A DNA stretch of 64,000 nt, taken from Nicotiana tabacum. Taxonomy: Eukaryota > Streptophyta > Magnoliopsida > Solanales > Solanaceae. The stretch covers positions 147,411,084 through 147,475,083 of the forward strand of contig NC_134101.1 of NCBI RefSeq assembly GCF_000715075.1. Reading direction: 5' to 3'. Shown here one piece after another: positions 29,479 to 41,499 of this stretch (position 1 is the stretch's first letter; each line of letters starts with the position of its first letter). The position numbers and the translations under genes are program-made. Under the pieces are notes generated by a model. That model saw only the letters and a list, made by a program, of their open reading frames with translations, did not search any database and had not been told where the DNA came from.

Positions 29479-32018
29479 ATGGTGAAAACATAAAAAACCG
29501 TTCCCCAAAAGGAAAAAGCTTCATCACGGCGGCCGGCGGTAAAACGCCGGTGGAGCCACGAATCGAAGAGTGTGTTCCGGGGTCGTGCGATCTTACCTCC
29601 GACTTTAAAGTCGAGAAACCCTCTTTGGTCCCTGGCCGATGTGAGCCTATGTCAAGATATATATGCTCGATGGCCGAAGGCGATCTCGAGCAGCTAAAAA
29701 AAGATTGCCACTGGGAAAATAAAGAGGTGGTGATTCCTACTCCTGAAGAGAACATCACCACTTATGTAGAAGGGTTCTTAAGTGTTTACACTTACTCTTT
29801 TACGCTGGGCCTCGTAGATCCGGTTATCCTCGACTTCTACCGCCAATACCAGATAACTCTTGGCTAGATACACACATTTTTTGGTGCATTGTTATCTTGC
29901 TTCGATTCTTCGTGAGTAAGGTCGATGGGATTCCATTTACCCCTGACCACCTCATCAGACTGTATAGCCCCTGTCTCTATCGAGGTGGATTAATAAGGCT
30001 CCATCGCTGAGCCACAAAGGTTCTATTCTCGAGTACAGACGAGGACAAGAATCGGGGATGGATGGGTCAGTTTGTCCAAGTGAGGACCTCCGATATAATT
30101 CCAGCTGAGAAGATGCCATTCCCCGAGGAATGGAACATGAAGCGTAAGTACAAACTCATCAACATCTTATGTTTGTTGCTTAGTTTCTTTTATATTCCTT
30201 CATCCACATCTTTTCTCACCCACGTCTTTTCTTATGATGTAGCGGTTCCCTGGGTTCCCGGTGCAATCCCGAACCTTGAAATTTGGGTTCAAAAACTGGC
30301 TTCAACTTTCACATACGTTGAGCGATTTAGCGAGGGTCTGATGGGAAGCCAAGAATCATGGTAAGCTTATCTTATACGCTTTTGATGCTCTTCTCTGAAA
30401 TACTTCTTTTCATTCGTACTTGATTTTCTTTTATGCAGGTCTAAGGGAAGTTGCTTAGATGAGGCCACCCCCGCCTAGGGAAGAGGAGGCCCCGAAACCG
30501 GCTAAGGATAAGAAGAGGAGAAGGGTTTCGCCTTCCGATACCCCAAAGTCTAAGAAGAGCAAGGATCGTAAGTCGAAGAATGACTCAGCCGCTCTGCCTG
30601 CTGTCGTAGCCCAAAAACTATGAGATGAAGAAGAGGAGGGAGAAGATGCTGGCTGTAACTGGTGGCTCGAAAGAGGGGAAGCGTCAAAGATTCAAAAACA
30701 GCTAATCTAGTGATGGTCGAGGAGGCTCATCCTCCGACCGAGGAGATCTCTAAAGATGGTCCGAGCAAAGTCCCCGAGTCATCGGGGGCTGAAGATGTCT
30801 CCCACCGTGATGAACAACCGACGAGTGTGCCTGTCCGCCGTGATGAACAATCGGTGATTGTGCCTGAAGAGTCTGATTCCGAGGCCTTTTGAAAAGGAGA
30901 GAGTTCCCTAAGTGGCTTGCTTGGGGCAATCAATATAGATGATTCATCGCCCGACCCCACATTTTCTGAAGGGCAATTTTGGGAGGCTCAGTCTATGGAG
31001 ACCCCCGATGTGGAACAACCCACAAAGGGGATGGCATATTCTGTGGCTGATTCATGAGGGTCGATGACGTTTCTGACCTAGATGCAACAATCATTTTTGA
31101 TGAGGCTCAGCGGCTCCTGAACCAGGTAATTTTCAGCCCCCGTTATTAGGTTTACGTTTGCTTTCATTTCCTTTTATCTGATTTCCTTCCTTTCTCTATA
31201 GGCTGTGACGCTCCATCGGGAAGTATTTTCCAAATCCTGAGCTGAGCTGAAATGGTGTGAGACCGATCTCAAAAGGCTCACGGAGGAGAGAGATGCCCTC
31301 AAACTCCTCTTTGTTCAAAGAGAAGAGGAGATCAGGGACCTCCGAGCTGAATTGGCAAGAGCTCATAAAGAGCAGACTGATCTCATCGAGCAGGTAACGT
31401 ACATTTTTAGGAGCTTGACATATCAATTAGATATTGACGACTAACATTTAGACCCTACAGGTTCTGCAGAAGGCCGAAAAGATTGAGCAGCTTTGCGAGG
31501 CAGCTGAGGTGAAAGAGGTAGAGACTTTGGGGTGGAAGCAGAACATAGACCGCCTCCCCTCAGAAAAAGATACGACTCGGGCCCAACTGTCTTCGGTTGA
31601 GCGTCGACTCCAAAGAGTGAAGGAGGAGAGCTTAGTCCGAGCCAAGAAAATTGAAGGGCTCAAGACTTGGTTGGCCGCTGAGCTTGCAAAGGCCACATCT
31701 GAGGCAGAAAAAGTAAATGTCGAGGTGGAGGTGGTCGTAGCCGTCTACCGAGCCGATGCTGAAGCCGCTAACGCTCGAGCAAAGGAAATTTACGATGTTG
31801 CTTAGGTTCGATTATCCTGCATTGCTGAGCATGCTAAGCGCCAGTCTCGGAGAGAGGCTCTCGAAGATATTCATGCTCGTGGCTTTGACCTCACGACCGA
31901 TATCGAGAATGCGAAAGCGTTAGAGGCCGAAGCTTTGCTCTCTGATGATGATGACTCCAGGAGTGCGAGCGGATTTGAGAGAGGAGAAGATGAAGATGGA
32001 GCTCCTGGGGATAATTAG
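29479..32018 (+). pseudogene. Antisense accessory gene of E3, five exons, broken
   Basis: Runs opposite to gag-pol. Likely exons: 29479-30143, 30243-30360, 30439-31125, 31202-31393 and 31461-32018, each intron GT-AG and 67-99 bp long. Exon 1 encodes a domain with CEPMSRYICSM, YVEGFLSVYTYSFTLG and GWMGQFVQVRTSD; it recalls the plant 'putative gypsy type transposon' domain (Pfam Transposase_28), from memory. Exon 3 is basic and Lys/Arg-rich (DKKRRR, KKSKDRKSK), perhaps nuclear-targeting. Exons 4-5 are charged, heptad-like coiled coil (ERDALKLLFVQREEEIRDL; LQKAEKIEQLCEAAE), ending in an acidic tail EDEDGAPGDN and TAG at 32016. Breaks: TAA five codons after the ATG with a frame change, TAG at 29866 and 29989, TGA at 30008, and others. 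Related antisense frames are known in Tat elements; their function is unknown to me. Confidence 0.7.
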
Positions 32019-33556
32019 GCACTTAGAATTTTTCTCATTTTTGGAGTTTTGTGCAAGACCCCGAGTGGTCTTTGTAAATACTTTTGTATATATGAAAGAT
32101 CCTTTCTCTTTCCGATTTGTCTCTGATTTTTGTTTTGTGAAAACTTTATTTTGCTTTCACCTTATGATAATTCTGATATATTTTAGGTCTTTTGAGAATT
32201 ATAACTCTCTTCATCGCCTTGTGAAAATTTTGTTGATATCGGATTACTATAGTTTTTATAGTCGAGTGAGTACTTGCTCGAACTCAGAGTAGAAATACCC
32301 TTAGGTTTTTTCTTTAAGCAAGGATGGGTCATCAAGCTCAACAATGTAATGTCCCTTAGGCTCTTGAATCGGGCCGATATGGCCACGAAAGAGTGGCTTT
32401 TTCCCTTTGTTTTAGCTGAAAAGTTTTAATGTCTTAGCATGAGTTTGTTCAATTTGGTACCTCTTAAGGTTTTCGAGGGTTGATGTTATCGTAACCCTAT
32501 GTAAATTTGCCGAGGGTAGCCCCTTTTTAACCATTTTTATGAACATGTTTGAGGGCATGTTTAATTACGGAATTCGGATGTCTCCGAACCGTGATAGTTT
32601 ATCGTATCCTTTAACTTGATATTTGCCCATTGGGCTTGTTTCTTGATTATACTTCAAACTTGTTCGAAGTATCAGTTCCAGAGTGGGGTAGCCGTGGCCT
32701 ATAAAATCAAGGATTGCCTTTTTAAGGTCTTAAGATTTAGAAAGTTAAAAATTCGAGCAAGTCGATTTTCGGACGGCAGTCCTCGAGTATGGGGTTAATT
32801 GCTCGATCTTTAGTTGCGATTGGCTCTTGAGCCTATTTTTGTAAAATATCGTAAGTACAAAATTGCAAAATAGAAATTTCACTAAGGCATGGAACACCAG
32901 ATAAGGAAAAGGTACTTCTTTCAATAGATCATTCATGCGTACATGTTTTGTCATTAGGGCTCGGGCAAGCTACATGGGCACAGTTTGTTTGACCGTTTGA
33001 CCCTTTACAAAATTTTTCTATTGAGCCCCTATTGACATGAAGCATCTTCTTTGAAAACATAACATCGGAGGGTGGTGCCCCCCAAATATTCGAGGTTGAT
33101 TGTAAAGAAGCCTCGGATACAATTGAATTGTCCCCAGGTAGCACATGTAATTGTTGCCTCGTTAAAAACCTCACTGGAAAAACACATTTAGGACAAAACC
33201 GATCTAAGGGAAAAAGAGTGCACCGCATGCTTTAAAACCTGGAGTCTTTGTGTTGAAGAATTTTCCGTTGTCTTTGATCGAACATCTGTAATAGGTTAGT
33301 GTCAAATATAAATGAAAATCGAAAGAGTCATACCTTAGCAATAGTATTGTTTGAGGAGTGATATGTTACAATTATTTGGTAGTTGCTCGTCGTTCATCAT
33401 GCCAAGCTTGTAAGATCCCTTTCCGATGACACCGAGGACCTGATATGGCCCTTCCCAATTTGGGCCGAGTTTCCCCTCATTTGAATCTCAGGTGTTGAGG
33501 GTGACTTTCTTAGAACTAAGTTCCCTATTTTGAAGTGTCAAAGATTGGCTCTTCGA
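32019..33556 (-). other. E3 spacer between integrase end and antisense gene
   Basis: AT-rich, no gene seen on either strand. It holds the shared 3' ends of two convergent units, pol from the right and the antisense gene from the left. The stretch 33120-33240 (GTTGCCTCGTTAAAAACCTC, GGACAAAACC) looks like a conserved block of this element family by memory. Confidence 0.5.
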
Positions 33557-36500
33557 TTATAATATCTTTTGATTCGCTATTTCTGGGCGGCCATTCGAAC
33601 GAGGGCAGCTTCCCGTTTTTCGTCTAACAATTCCAGGCTTGTGCTCATAGCCTCGTGATTTGATTCTTCCATTGTGTATCAAAACCTGACACTTGGTTCC
33701 CCGACTTCGATCAGGATCGGAGCTTCGGCACCGTATACCAAGGAGAACGGCGTTGCCCCCGTACTGGATTTTGTCATTGTCCGATATGCCCAAAGGACTT
33801 CGAGCAAAATTTCTCTCCATTTCCTCTTAGCATCTTTCAACCTTTTCTTTAGGTTTTGAATAATGGTCTTGTTCGTTGATTCGGCCTGTCCGTTCCCACT
33901 AGGATGATACGACGTCGATAATATCCTTTTTATTTTGTGATCTTCGAGGAACTTTATTACTTTACTGCTGATAAAATGTTTTCCATTATCGCACACTATC
34001 TTGGCGGGTATCCCGAATTGGCATATGATGTGATCCCAGATAAAGTCTATAACTTCTTGATCTCCGACTTTCTCGAAAGCCTGTGCTTCAACCCATTTAG
34101 AAAAATAGTCAGTCATAAATAAAACAAACTTAGCTTTAATTGGGGCTGATGGCGGAGGACTAACGATTTCCATCCCCTATTTCATGAATGGCCACAGGGA
34201 TATGACTGAATGAAGCTGCTCTCCGGGTTGGTGGATCATCGGTGCATGCCTTTGCCATTTATCACATTTTCGAACGAACTTCTTAGTATCTTTTTCCATA
34301 CTGTCCCAATAATATCCTGCTCTCTTGACTTTGTGAACCAGTGATTCGGCACCAGAATGGTTCCCGCAAGTGCCCTCATGAAATTCTCGTAGGACGTAGT
34401 CGGTGTATCCCTGACCCAAGCATGTTGCCAATAGCCTATCGAACATCCTGTTGTACAATGTTCCATCTTAGGCCAATGTAAATTGTGCAGCTTTCGTTCG
34501 AAGGGTCCTCGATTCCTTAGAGTCCGATGGAAGTTTCCCGTTCTTCAGATAATCAATATATGTGTTCCTCTAATCCCAAGTCAGGCTTGTGGAGTTTATT
34601 TTGGCGTGGCCTTCTTCGACTACCGATTTTGAAAGTTGTACAACAGTCCCCGAGCTAATTTCATTATTTTCTACTGATGACCCTAAGTTTGCAAGGGCAT
34701 CGGCCTCACCATTCTGTTCTCGAGGTACATGCTGTAGGGTCCATTCTTTGAACCGATGTAAGGTTACCTGCAATTTATCCAAGTACATTTGCATTCAATC
34801 TTCTCGAAATTCAAAGGTTTTGTTGCCTTGGTTAACCACAAGCTGGGAATCACACTTGGCCTCGATGACCTCAGCTCCCAAACTTTTATACAGCTCGAGA
34901 CCTGCAATCATGAACTCATACTCGACCTCATTGTTAGTCAACTTAGGGGTTTTGAGACATTCCCTAATCGTATCAACTGTGGGTGGCTTCAAAACGATGC
35001 CTAGTCTGGACCCCTTCAAATTCGAAGCACCGTCTGTGAAAAGGGTCCACGCCCCCGAGGATGTGCTCGATTTTAGCAATAGCTCTTTTTTGACCTCGGG
35101 CAAGAGGGCTGGTGTGAAGTCAGCCACAAAGTCTGCAAAGATTTGAGATTTGATGGTCGTTCGGGGTTGATACTCGATATCGTACCCACTGATTTCGATG
35201 GCCCACTTGGACAGTTAGCCCAAGATCTTGGGCTTGTGCAAAATGTTGCGAAGAGGATAAGTGGTTATAACACAAATTGGGTGACATTGAAAATATGATT
35301 TTAATTTCCTAGAGGTGCTTATCAGAGCAAGCACTAATTTTTCTAAGTGTGAGTACCGGGTCTCTTCTTCACCCAAATTTCGCCTAACATAGTAAATAGG
35401 AAATTGCATACCTTGTTCTTCTCGAACTAAGACACCACTTACCGCGACCTTCAAGACTGCCAAATATAAGTAGAGTTGATCATCCGCTTTCGGAGTATGA
35501 AGCAATAGAGGTCTCAAAAAGTACCGCTATTCTTGCAATGCATGTTGGCATTCTGGGGCCGAAGTAAAATTGTTCTTCTTTTTGAGAAGTGAGAAGAACC
35601 TATGGCTTCGATCAGAAGATCTCGAGATGAACCGGCCTAAAGAAGCTATCCGTCCGATTAGCCATTGTACGACCTTAAAGCTTTCCACGACATTATGATA
35701 TCTTCGATTGCTTTGATTTTATCGAGGTTGATATCGATTCCCCAATTTCATACCATAAAGCCGAGGAACTTGCCTGAACCGACCCCGAATGCACATTTCT
35801 CGGGGTTGAGCTTCATGTTGTACTGTCTTAATATGTCAAAGATTTCTTGCAAATGTGTCAAATGGTCCTCTGCGTACAGAGACTTAACTAGCATGTCATC
35901 AATATAAACCTCCATTGATTTACCTATTTGTTCTTCAAACATATGGTTCACTAAGCGTTGATAAGTAGCACCAACATTTTTTAGCCCAAACGATATTACA
36001 TTATAGTAATAAGTACCGTACTTAGTGATAAATGATAAATGGTTGTACCCGGATTAGGCATCGAGAAAGCTGAGGATCTCGTGGCTGGTCGTGGCATCGA
36101 TCATGCGATCGATATTTGGCAGCGAAAAAGAGTCCTTAGGGCATGCTTTGTTTAAGTCTTTGTAGTCTACACACATTCTAAGTTTATTCCCCTTCTTGGG
36201 GACTACAACTGCATTTGCTAACCACTCGGGAAATTTTACTTCCTGGATGGACCCTATTTTGAGAAGTTTGGTTACCTCGTCTTTGATAAATGCGTGCTTT
36301 ACCTCGGACTGTGGCCTTCTCTTTTGCTTTACCGGTTTGAACTTTGGTTCCAAACTCAATCGATGAGTGGTGATCTCCAGTGGGATCCCTGTCATATCAA
36401 GGTGGTACCAAGCAAAACAATCTTCGTTATAAGAAGGAATTTAACGAGTTTTTCCCTGAGCACGGGAGCTAACCCCGTGCCCAGGTATACCTTTCGATTG

Positions 36501-37070
36501 GGAAGATGCTCGATCAGTATGACTTGCTCCAACTCTTCGACCATCAACTTTGTGGCATCAGAATTATCGGGGATTACGAAGGTTTTAGGTATCATACAAT
36601 TATCATCCTCGATAATTTCCTGCTGTTCCTATATGGTAGAGGCTGGCGACTGTGGTTCCGATCCCTTTGCTGATGTTAGTGTTGATACCGATATTACTTC
36701 ATTAATTACGAACATCTCTTTGGCTGCTGGTTGCTTGCCGTACACCGTTTTGACTCCTTCCGGTGTTGGGAGTTTCAATACTTAATGAAGTGTTGAAGGT
36801 ACTGCCCTCATATTATGGATCCAAGGTCTTCTGAGCAGTGCATTTTATCTCATATCTCCTTCGATCAAATGGAACTTTGTTTCCTGGATAGTTCCGGCCA
36901 CGTTTACTAGAAACATGATTTCCCCTTTGGTGGCCTCACTCAGCCATGTTGAAACCGTTGAGCACTCGAGCTGTAGGTACGATCTGATCCTGAAGGCCGA
37001 GTTGCTCCACAACCCTCGATCGAATAATATTTGTCGATCTACCAGGATCAACCAATACACGTTTAACATA
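33557..37070 (-). pseudogene. pol: E3 pol: protease, RT, dual RNase H, integrase, broken
   Basis: Read right to left. Protease core VLVDPGRSTNIIR near 37030 (DPG form). RT 36395-35748 has KLRMCVDYKDLNKACPKD and VYIDDMLVKS (35904-35875). Gypsy RNase H at 35517-35215 has LYLAVLKVAVSGVLVRE with no catalytic Asp. The second RNase H (35127-34570) has LFTDGASN, EVEYEF, KCDSQLVV and NGEADALA, so its Asp/Glu set is complete. Integrase: HEGTCGNHSG then KCDKWQ, where the last zinc Cys is Trp; TDYFSKWVEAQ, VCDNGKHF and NGQAESTNK supply a DDE set (34173-33820). Stop codons cut it at 36054-36052 (TAG), 35748, 35215, 34795, 34177 and elsewhere, and a frameshift lies in the integrase tail. Confidence 0.88.
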
Positions 37071-37093
37071 AATTTTATTCATAAGGATAAATA

Positions 37094-38925
37094 TTACCAG
37101 TGCGTCATTGTAAGGCTGTTCGATCCCTTATGTATCCTCATCGTTGAAAGATAAGGTATATTCTGGTAAGTGGTCCCGGGTACGCTTCTCCCTTGTGATT
37201 GTGACTTTGGTGCGATTGAATGTCGGACCCTTAGGGATATCAACCCACCGACGATCATATGAATCACGTGCAACAGTTCCTCTTGTTCGTTTTTCCTGTT
37301 TGCATCCCTGTCTCTAAAGTGATTTTTTGCTTGGTCACTCAAGAACTCTCGAAGAGACCTTCGTTGAATATATGAGCTATTTCCTCCCTTAATTGTATGC
37401 AGTCCTCGGTTCTGTGACTATGGGTCCCATGGTACTTGCATATTTGATTGAGCTAGATTGGTTTGCAGGGGTCGGGGCTATCTAGTATCCTTAATTAGTC
37501 CAATGTTGACACAATACTTGAAGCATCGATGTTGAAGTTGTATTTCGATAATCGTGGTGCTTCTTTAGGCTCGACATGTTTATCGAAGCCATTCTTACTC
37601 ATGAGACCTTGAGAATTTTGACCTTGATCATTTCGAACGGGATTACGTCCTGATTCGTTATTCCTTCGATCTGTGCTATATGGTAGGTATCGATCTCTGT
37701 TTGATTGAGGCTCTTTGTCGATGACCCTTTAAATCCTGTCTTCAGACCTGTTTGGATAAACGAAACTAGATGGGGCTCCTAACTGATCATCCTAGACTCT
37801 AATCTTTGATTGGTATCGATTATGCACATCGGTCCTGGTCACTGCTGGATATTCAATCAAATTCTGCTTTAGTTGATGTGATATTATCGAACTTCGCTCG
37901 TTCAAAGCCTGAGTAAAGGCTTGGATAGCCCAATCATTGGTAACCGGGGGTAGGTCCATGAGTTCCATATAAAATCGATATACGAACTACCTTAGCATTT
38001 CATTGTCCTTCTGTCTCACTTTGAAGAGGTTCAACTTCCTAACCACGACCTTTATTGCTCCGGCATGCACTTTTACAAATGAATCAGCAAGCATGGCGAA
38101 AGAATCAATGGAATTGGGTGGCAAATTGTGGTACCATATCATTGCCCCCTTCGAGAAAGTTTCTCAAAATTTTTTCAGCAAAATGAATTCACTCTCATCA
38201 TCTTCTAAGTCATTTCCCTTTATTCTGCATGTATACGAAGTGATATGTTCATTAGGATCAGTGATCCCGTTGTACATGGGGATGTCTGGCATATGGTACT
38301 TCTTAGGAATGGGCTTCGAGCCGCACTTTGAGGAAAATGCTTCTGCACGAACTTCTTCGATCTAAACCCTTTAGAATCGGAGGTGCCCCCGGTATTTGGT
38401 CAACTCGTGAGTTGTACATTTCCACCTTTTTGTCATTAGCCTCGATTTTTTTCCCACTTGATTCTATCCGTCTATGAGCTTCTCGAGCATTTTTATGATG
38501 GCGGGATCAGTTCCCAATCCATTATCGTTCAATATTTCCTGCATGGTTTCGACCCTATGAGCAACTTCTTGTGATGTATCGAGTTCGATTCTACTTGGGG
38601 CGCGATTCTGATTATGGAGTTGTGCTATTGCGGCCTGCTGAGTTTGTAGCATGTCAAATATTATTCGAAGGCTAACTACGCCTTCTTCACCATTTTGTGT
38701 GTTCCGATCGGCTGCTCGTGCATCTCTACGGATGCTATTTTCAGGGTCCGTGCCTAAATCTACACGAATAGCGACATGATAATTGACGTCAATCGGATCC
38801 ACGACCTGTGGTGCGTCGGTATTGATTGGAGGTACTTCCTTTCTCGGGGTGACTACGTGCTCGTTTTCTCTATGAAGACCAAGGCCGGTGTCAGTGTGAG
38901 TGGGTACTGCTTGAGTGTTTGACAT
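37094..38925 (-). pseudogene. gag: E3 gag, broken
   Basis: Starts at ATG 38925 (MSNTQAVPTHTDTGLG), 93 bases after the PBS on the minus strand. The first 153 codons are open: a low-complexity N-terminus, then LRIIFDMLQTQQAAIAQLHNQNRAPSRIE-like coiled coil, then EKLIDG and a stop. Further left, in changed frames, are the Gag core pieces LFKVRQKDNEMLR, FVYRFYMELMDLPPV and DWAIQAFTQALNERSS (about 38030-37880). The end of gag at 37342-37094 runs into protease. No clean zinc knuckle is seen. Confidence 0.75.
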
Positions 38926-39017
38926 GTTGATTCCTGAAATAAAGAATAGTCACAAGAACAAGCGTAAAAGCAGTGTGTGTTGTGAAGGTTAATTTTAAGC
39001 AATCACTATTATCCTTA

Positions 39018-39035
39018 GCCCTACGGTGGGCACCA
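39018..39035 (-). other. E3 primer binding site (tRNA-Lys type)
   Basis: TGGTGCCCACCGTAGGGC on the minus strand, three bases after the 5' LTR end, fits the complement of plant tRNA-Lys(CUU) with two changes. Confidence 0.7.
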
Positions 39036-39038
39036 AAC

Positions 39039-39640
39039 TATTTACCCTAAAAATCGAGTAGCAATTACATTTGTAATGTAGTTTAAGGATACGTGATTTC
39101 ACTTAATACCAATTGATTGATTTAGAGATAAGTGATGGGAATTGACAAGAATATAAACAAACCAATGCTTGGACATTGCCTTCGAGCTGATGAACTCTCT
39201 AAAGTAATGAAGCAAGAACAATTCAAGAGCAGTAAGTTGATGAGCAGAAGAAAGAAGTATTATATTGCCTTGATATTCATGAATATTAGATGTTTACAAA
39301 TGATGGGGACCCCTCTTTATCTACTTGAGGAATCCTAATTGTGGTATAATTCTAATTACGGAAGTAAATCACATGATTGATATAAATAACCAGCCTTGAT
39401 TTGATCCGTTCCGAGATTTCTGTCATGATCTCTGACCGGTTACAGATATTTCACCGTTCCATTATTGCGTTTCGCTCGAAGATGATCATATCTGGTCTCG
39501 ATCATCGAGAACCTTGATCTCTGAACTCGGTACCTTGTTTTCGTGCTCATGCCTGATCCATTACGAGGCTGATCCTCAATGCAGTTCTCTGATCTCGAAA
39601 TAATGGCAAAAATGGGCATGCCTAATTTTACCTGGATACA
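39039..39640 (-). repeat. E3 5' LTR
   Basis: On the minus strand it begins TGTATCCAGG and ends GGGTAAATA; the final CA expected from the other LTR has become TA. The TSD AACTG at 39641 fixes the start, which would otherwise be misplaced at TGCCATTATT because the two LTR starts differ by a small insertion. Confidence 0.88.
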
Positions 39641-39645
39641 AACTG

Positions 39646-40010
39646 CTACATTAAATCTACATGTAACAAATAATGTTATTGAGAAAAAAATGTAACAAAT
39701 ATAAAGCCTGTTGATATATTAATATCAATCTTAGTACTTAAATTGGTAACCTGATTTCCTCTGCAAAGAATATGTTGGTGTGATGGTAAGAATCTAAAAG
39801 CTTTGTACCGATATTTGGTGATGAAACTACTATCATCAAAAAACACTTAACTCACCTATAATAATAAGCAATATTTATTATTATAAATATAAAGCACAAT
39901 AATATCAACGATTGAACTTTATTAGTTTTGAGTTCGAATTTTGCCCTTGTCCATTTGATTTATTAGGTTTAAATTAATTATTTTTATTAATATATAATGT
40001 TTTTAAACAC
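39646..40010. other. AT-rich DNA, displaced upstream flank of AMT
   Basis: Directly continues the sequence interrupted by E3, so it was about 470-830 bp upstream of the AMT ATG before that insertion. No gene or clear motif. Confidence 0.5.
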
Positions 40011-40370
40011 TGATACATGATTATTAGAGAAAGGGAATTGAGTTCAGAAAAAGAGTCAAATAGTCAGTTGTCGCAGTTCGTTAGTGATTCAAAAGGTAGT
40101 TAGAGTTAGTTGGAGTTTGTTATAATAACTAACTTCCGTTAACTAAAAGAATCTATTAAGAAAGCTCTTGATTCTTCATTCAATGTAATAGATATAAATA
40201 AAATATTTTACACAAATTACAACCAGGAATAATAATACAATTTCTATTTTACTCTCCCTCTCTTCTTCTTCCTTCTTCTCTGCACTTCTCTTTACGGTTG
40301 ACTTCTCGAATTTCTTCCTGAATCAACTATGCTATCCTCGAGGTTAGTGAGCTCCTGTAATCCCGTAACG
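40011..40370 (+). repeat. E4 5' LTR (start approximate)
   Basis: The end is set by the PBS. A TGATACATGATTATTAGAG start at 40011 is plausible but, with no second LTR to compare, uncertain. ATAGATATAAATAAAATA near 40188 could be the TATA box. Confidence 0.5.
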
Positions 40371-40371
40371 T

Positions 40372-40383
40372 TGGTATCAGAGC
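40372..40383 (+). other. E4 primer binding site (tRNA-iMet type)
   Basis: TGGTATCAGAGC immediately after the LTR end. Confidence 0.85.
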
Positions 40384-40396
40384 CCTCTCTGGAATC

Positions 40397-41480
40397 ATGG
40401 CAAACATCAAATGATCGACTGACAATTTAATTGAAGAACCAACTGACTGACGTGAATTCATGCAGAAATTTATAGCTGATGTAGGGGCTTCATCTGGTAA
40501 AGTTTTGCATTTGAAGTAACTGGATAGGATATTCCTTGAATTGAAGGAACAAATGACTAATTCAAGGAAACTCTAGAAAGACAAATCGCCATTACCAGAT
40601 GAAGGCGAACCTTCTGAAGGAAGGTCTCATCAAGAGAGAAGCCCTGCTCGCTGCAATCATCACCATTCCAATTTCTCTAGGTGGTCTAGGATGGAGTTCT
40701 TATGGTTTACTAGTGAAGATCTGAAATCATGGTTGTTCAAAATCGAACAATTCTTCTCTATGGAAAAGGTAGATGCTAAAGAAAAGGTTGAAGTAGCTGC
40801 ATTACAGTTGGAAGGTGAAACTACACAATGGTACCTCTCTTTGGTAGTACCTACAACCTGCTATGTGGAATAAGTATGTCATGACATTGGTCTAAAGATT
40901 TGGGGATGATTTTGATGACATGATGGAGAAAATAAAAAAGATCAAACAAACTGGTAGTGTGAAGGAATATCAAGCTGTTTTTGAGAAGAATTTGAATAGG
41001 GTGAGATTATCCCAAGAAAATACAATTAGCTGCATTGGAGGTCTGAAACATGAGCAACATTGCATTCAAGCTCACTAACCCAACCACGTTATCACAGGTG
41101 TAAAGAACAACCAGAATGTAGGAGGTTTACCTAGCTGCAACTAAACAAACATCCTATGCATTAAGATACCCAGTCAAGAGATATCTTGGACCGGGATCTA
41201 CTAGTAACCCATTGTTACCTACTCCTACCTTCAATAGTTCATCTTATACTAAGGGTGTAGTAGATTATTGAGTATAGATGAAATGAATGACAAAAGGGCA
41301 AGAGGATTGTGCTACTTCTGTAATGAGAAGTATGTACCTAGGCATAGGTGCAAAAATTCCAAACAGATTTACACATTAGAATTGGAGGAAACAGAAGAAA
41401 TACAAGATACAGGTGAAGAACAAGAACTATTGTTGCAAAATGATAATTTCAATGCCCAGATCCATCTCAATCTGTAGAAC
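40397..41480 (+). pseudogene. gag: E4 gag, broken
   Basis: ATG 40397 starts MANIK and meets TGA at once. Gag core at 40691-40873: LKSWLFKIEQFFSMEKVDAKEKVEVAALQ-like segments and TTQWYLSL, characteristic of retrotransposon Gag. Zinc knuckle at about 41300-41350: LCYFCNEKYVPRHRCK, matching the C-x2-C-x-EKY-x3-H-x-C pattern of this clade with Arg where Gly-His spacing usually sits. Several stops and shifts lie between. Confidence 0.75.
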
Positions 41481-41499
41481 AGATGGAGATTTCCATTCA

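Larger units (their letters stand above)
28506..39640 (-). mobile_element. E3: complete Tat-lineage retrotransposon with antisense gene
   Basis: An 11.1-kb minus-strand element with LTRs at 39039-39640 (5') and 28506-29109 (3'), flanked by a perfect 5-bp TSD AACTG (28501-28505 and 39641-39645). Order from the 5' end: LTR, tRNA-Lys-type PBS, gag, protease, RT, gypsy RNase H, archaeal-type RNase H, integrase, then an antisense five-exon gene, then the 3' LTR. The second RNase H and antisense gene fit Tat sub-lineages such as Retand. LTRs are only 0.6 kb and differ by eye at about 9% of sites. All frames are broken. Confidence 0.92.

Noticed and set aside
34589..35146. 185-codon frame on the plus strand
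   Set aside because: It is the mirror of the E3 second RNase H on the minus strand, which has clear catalytic motifs.
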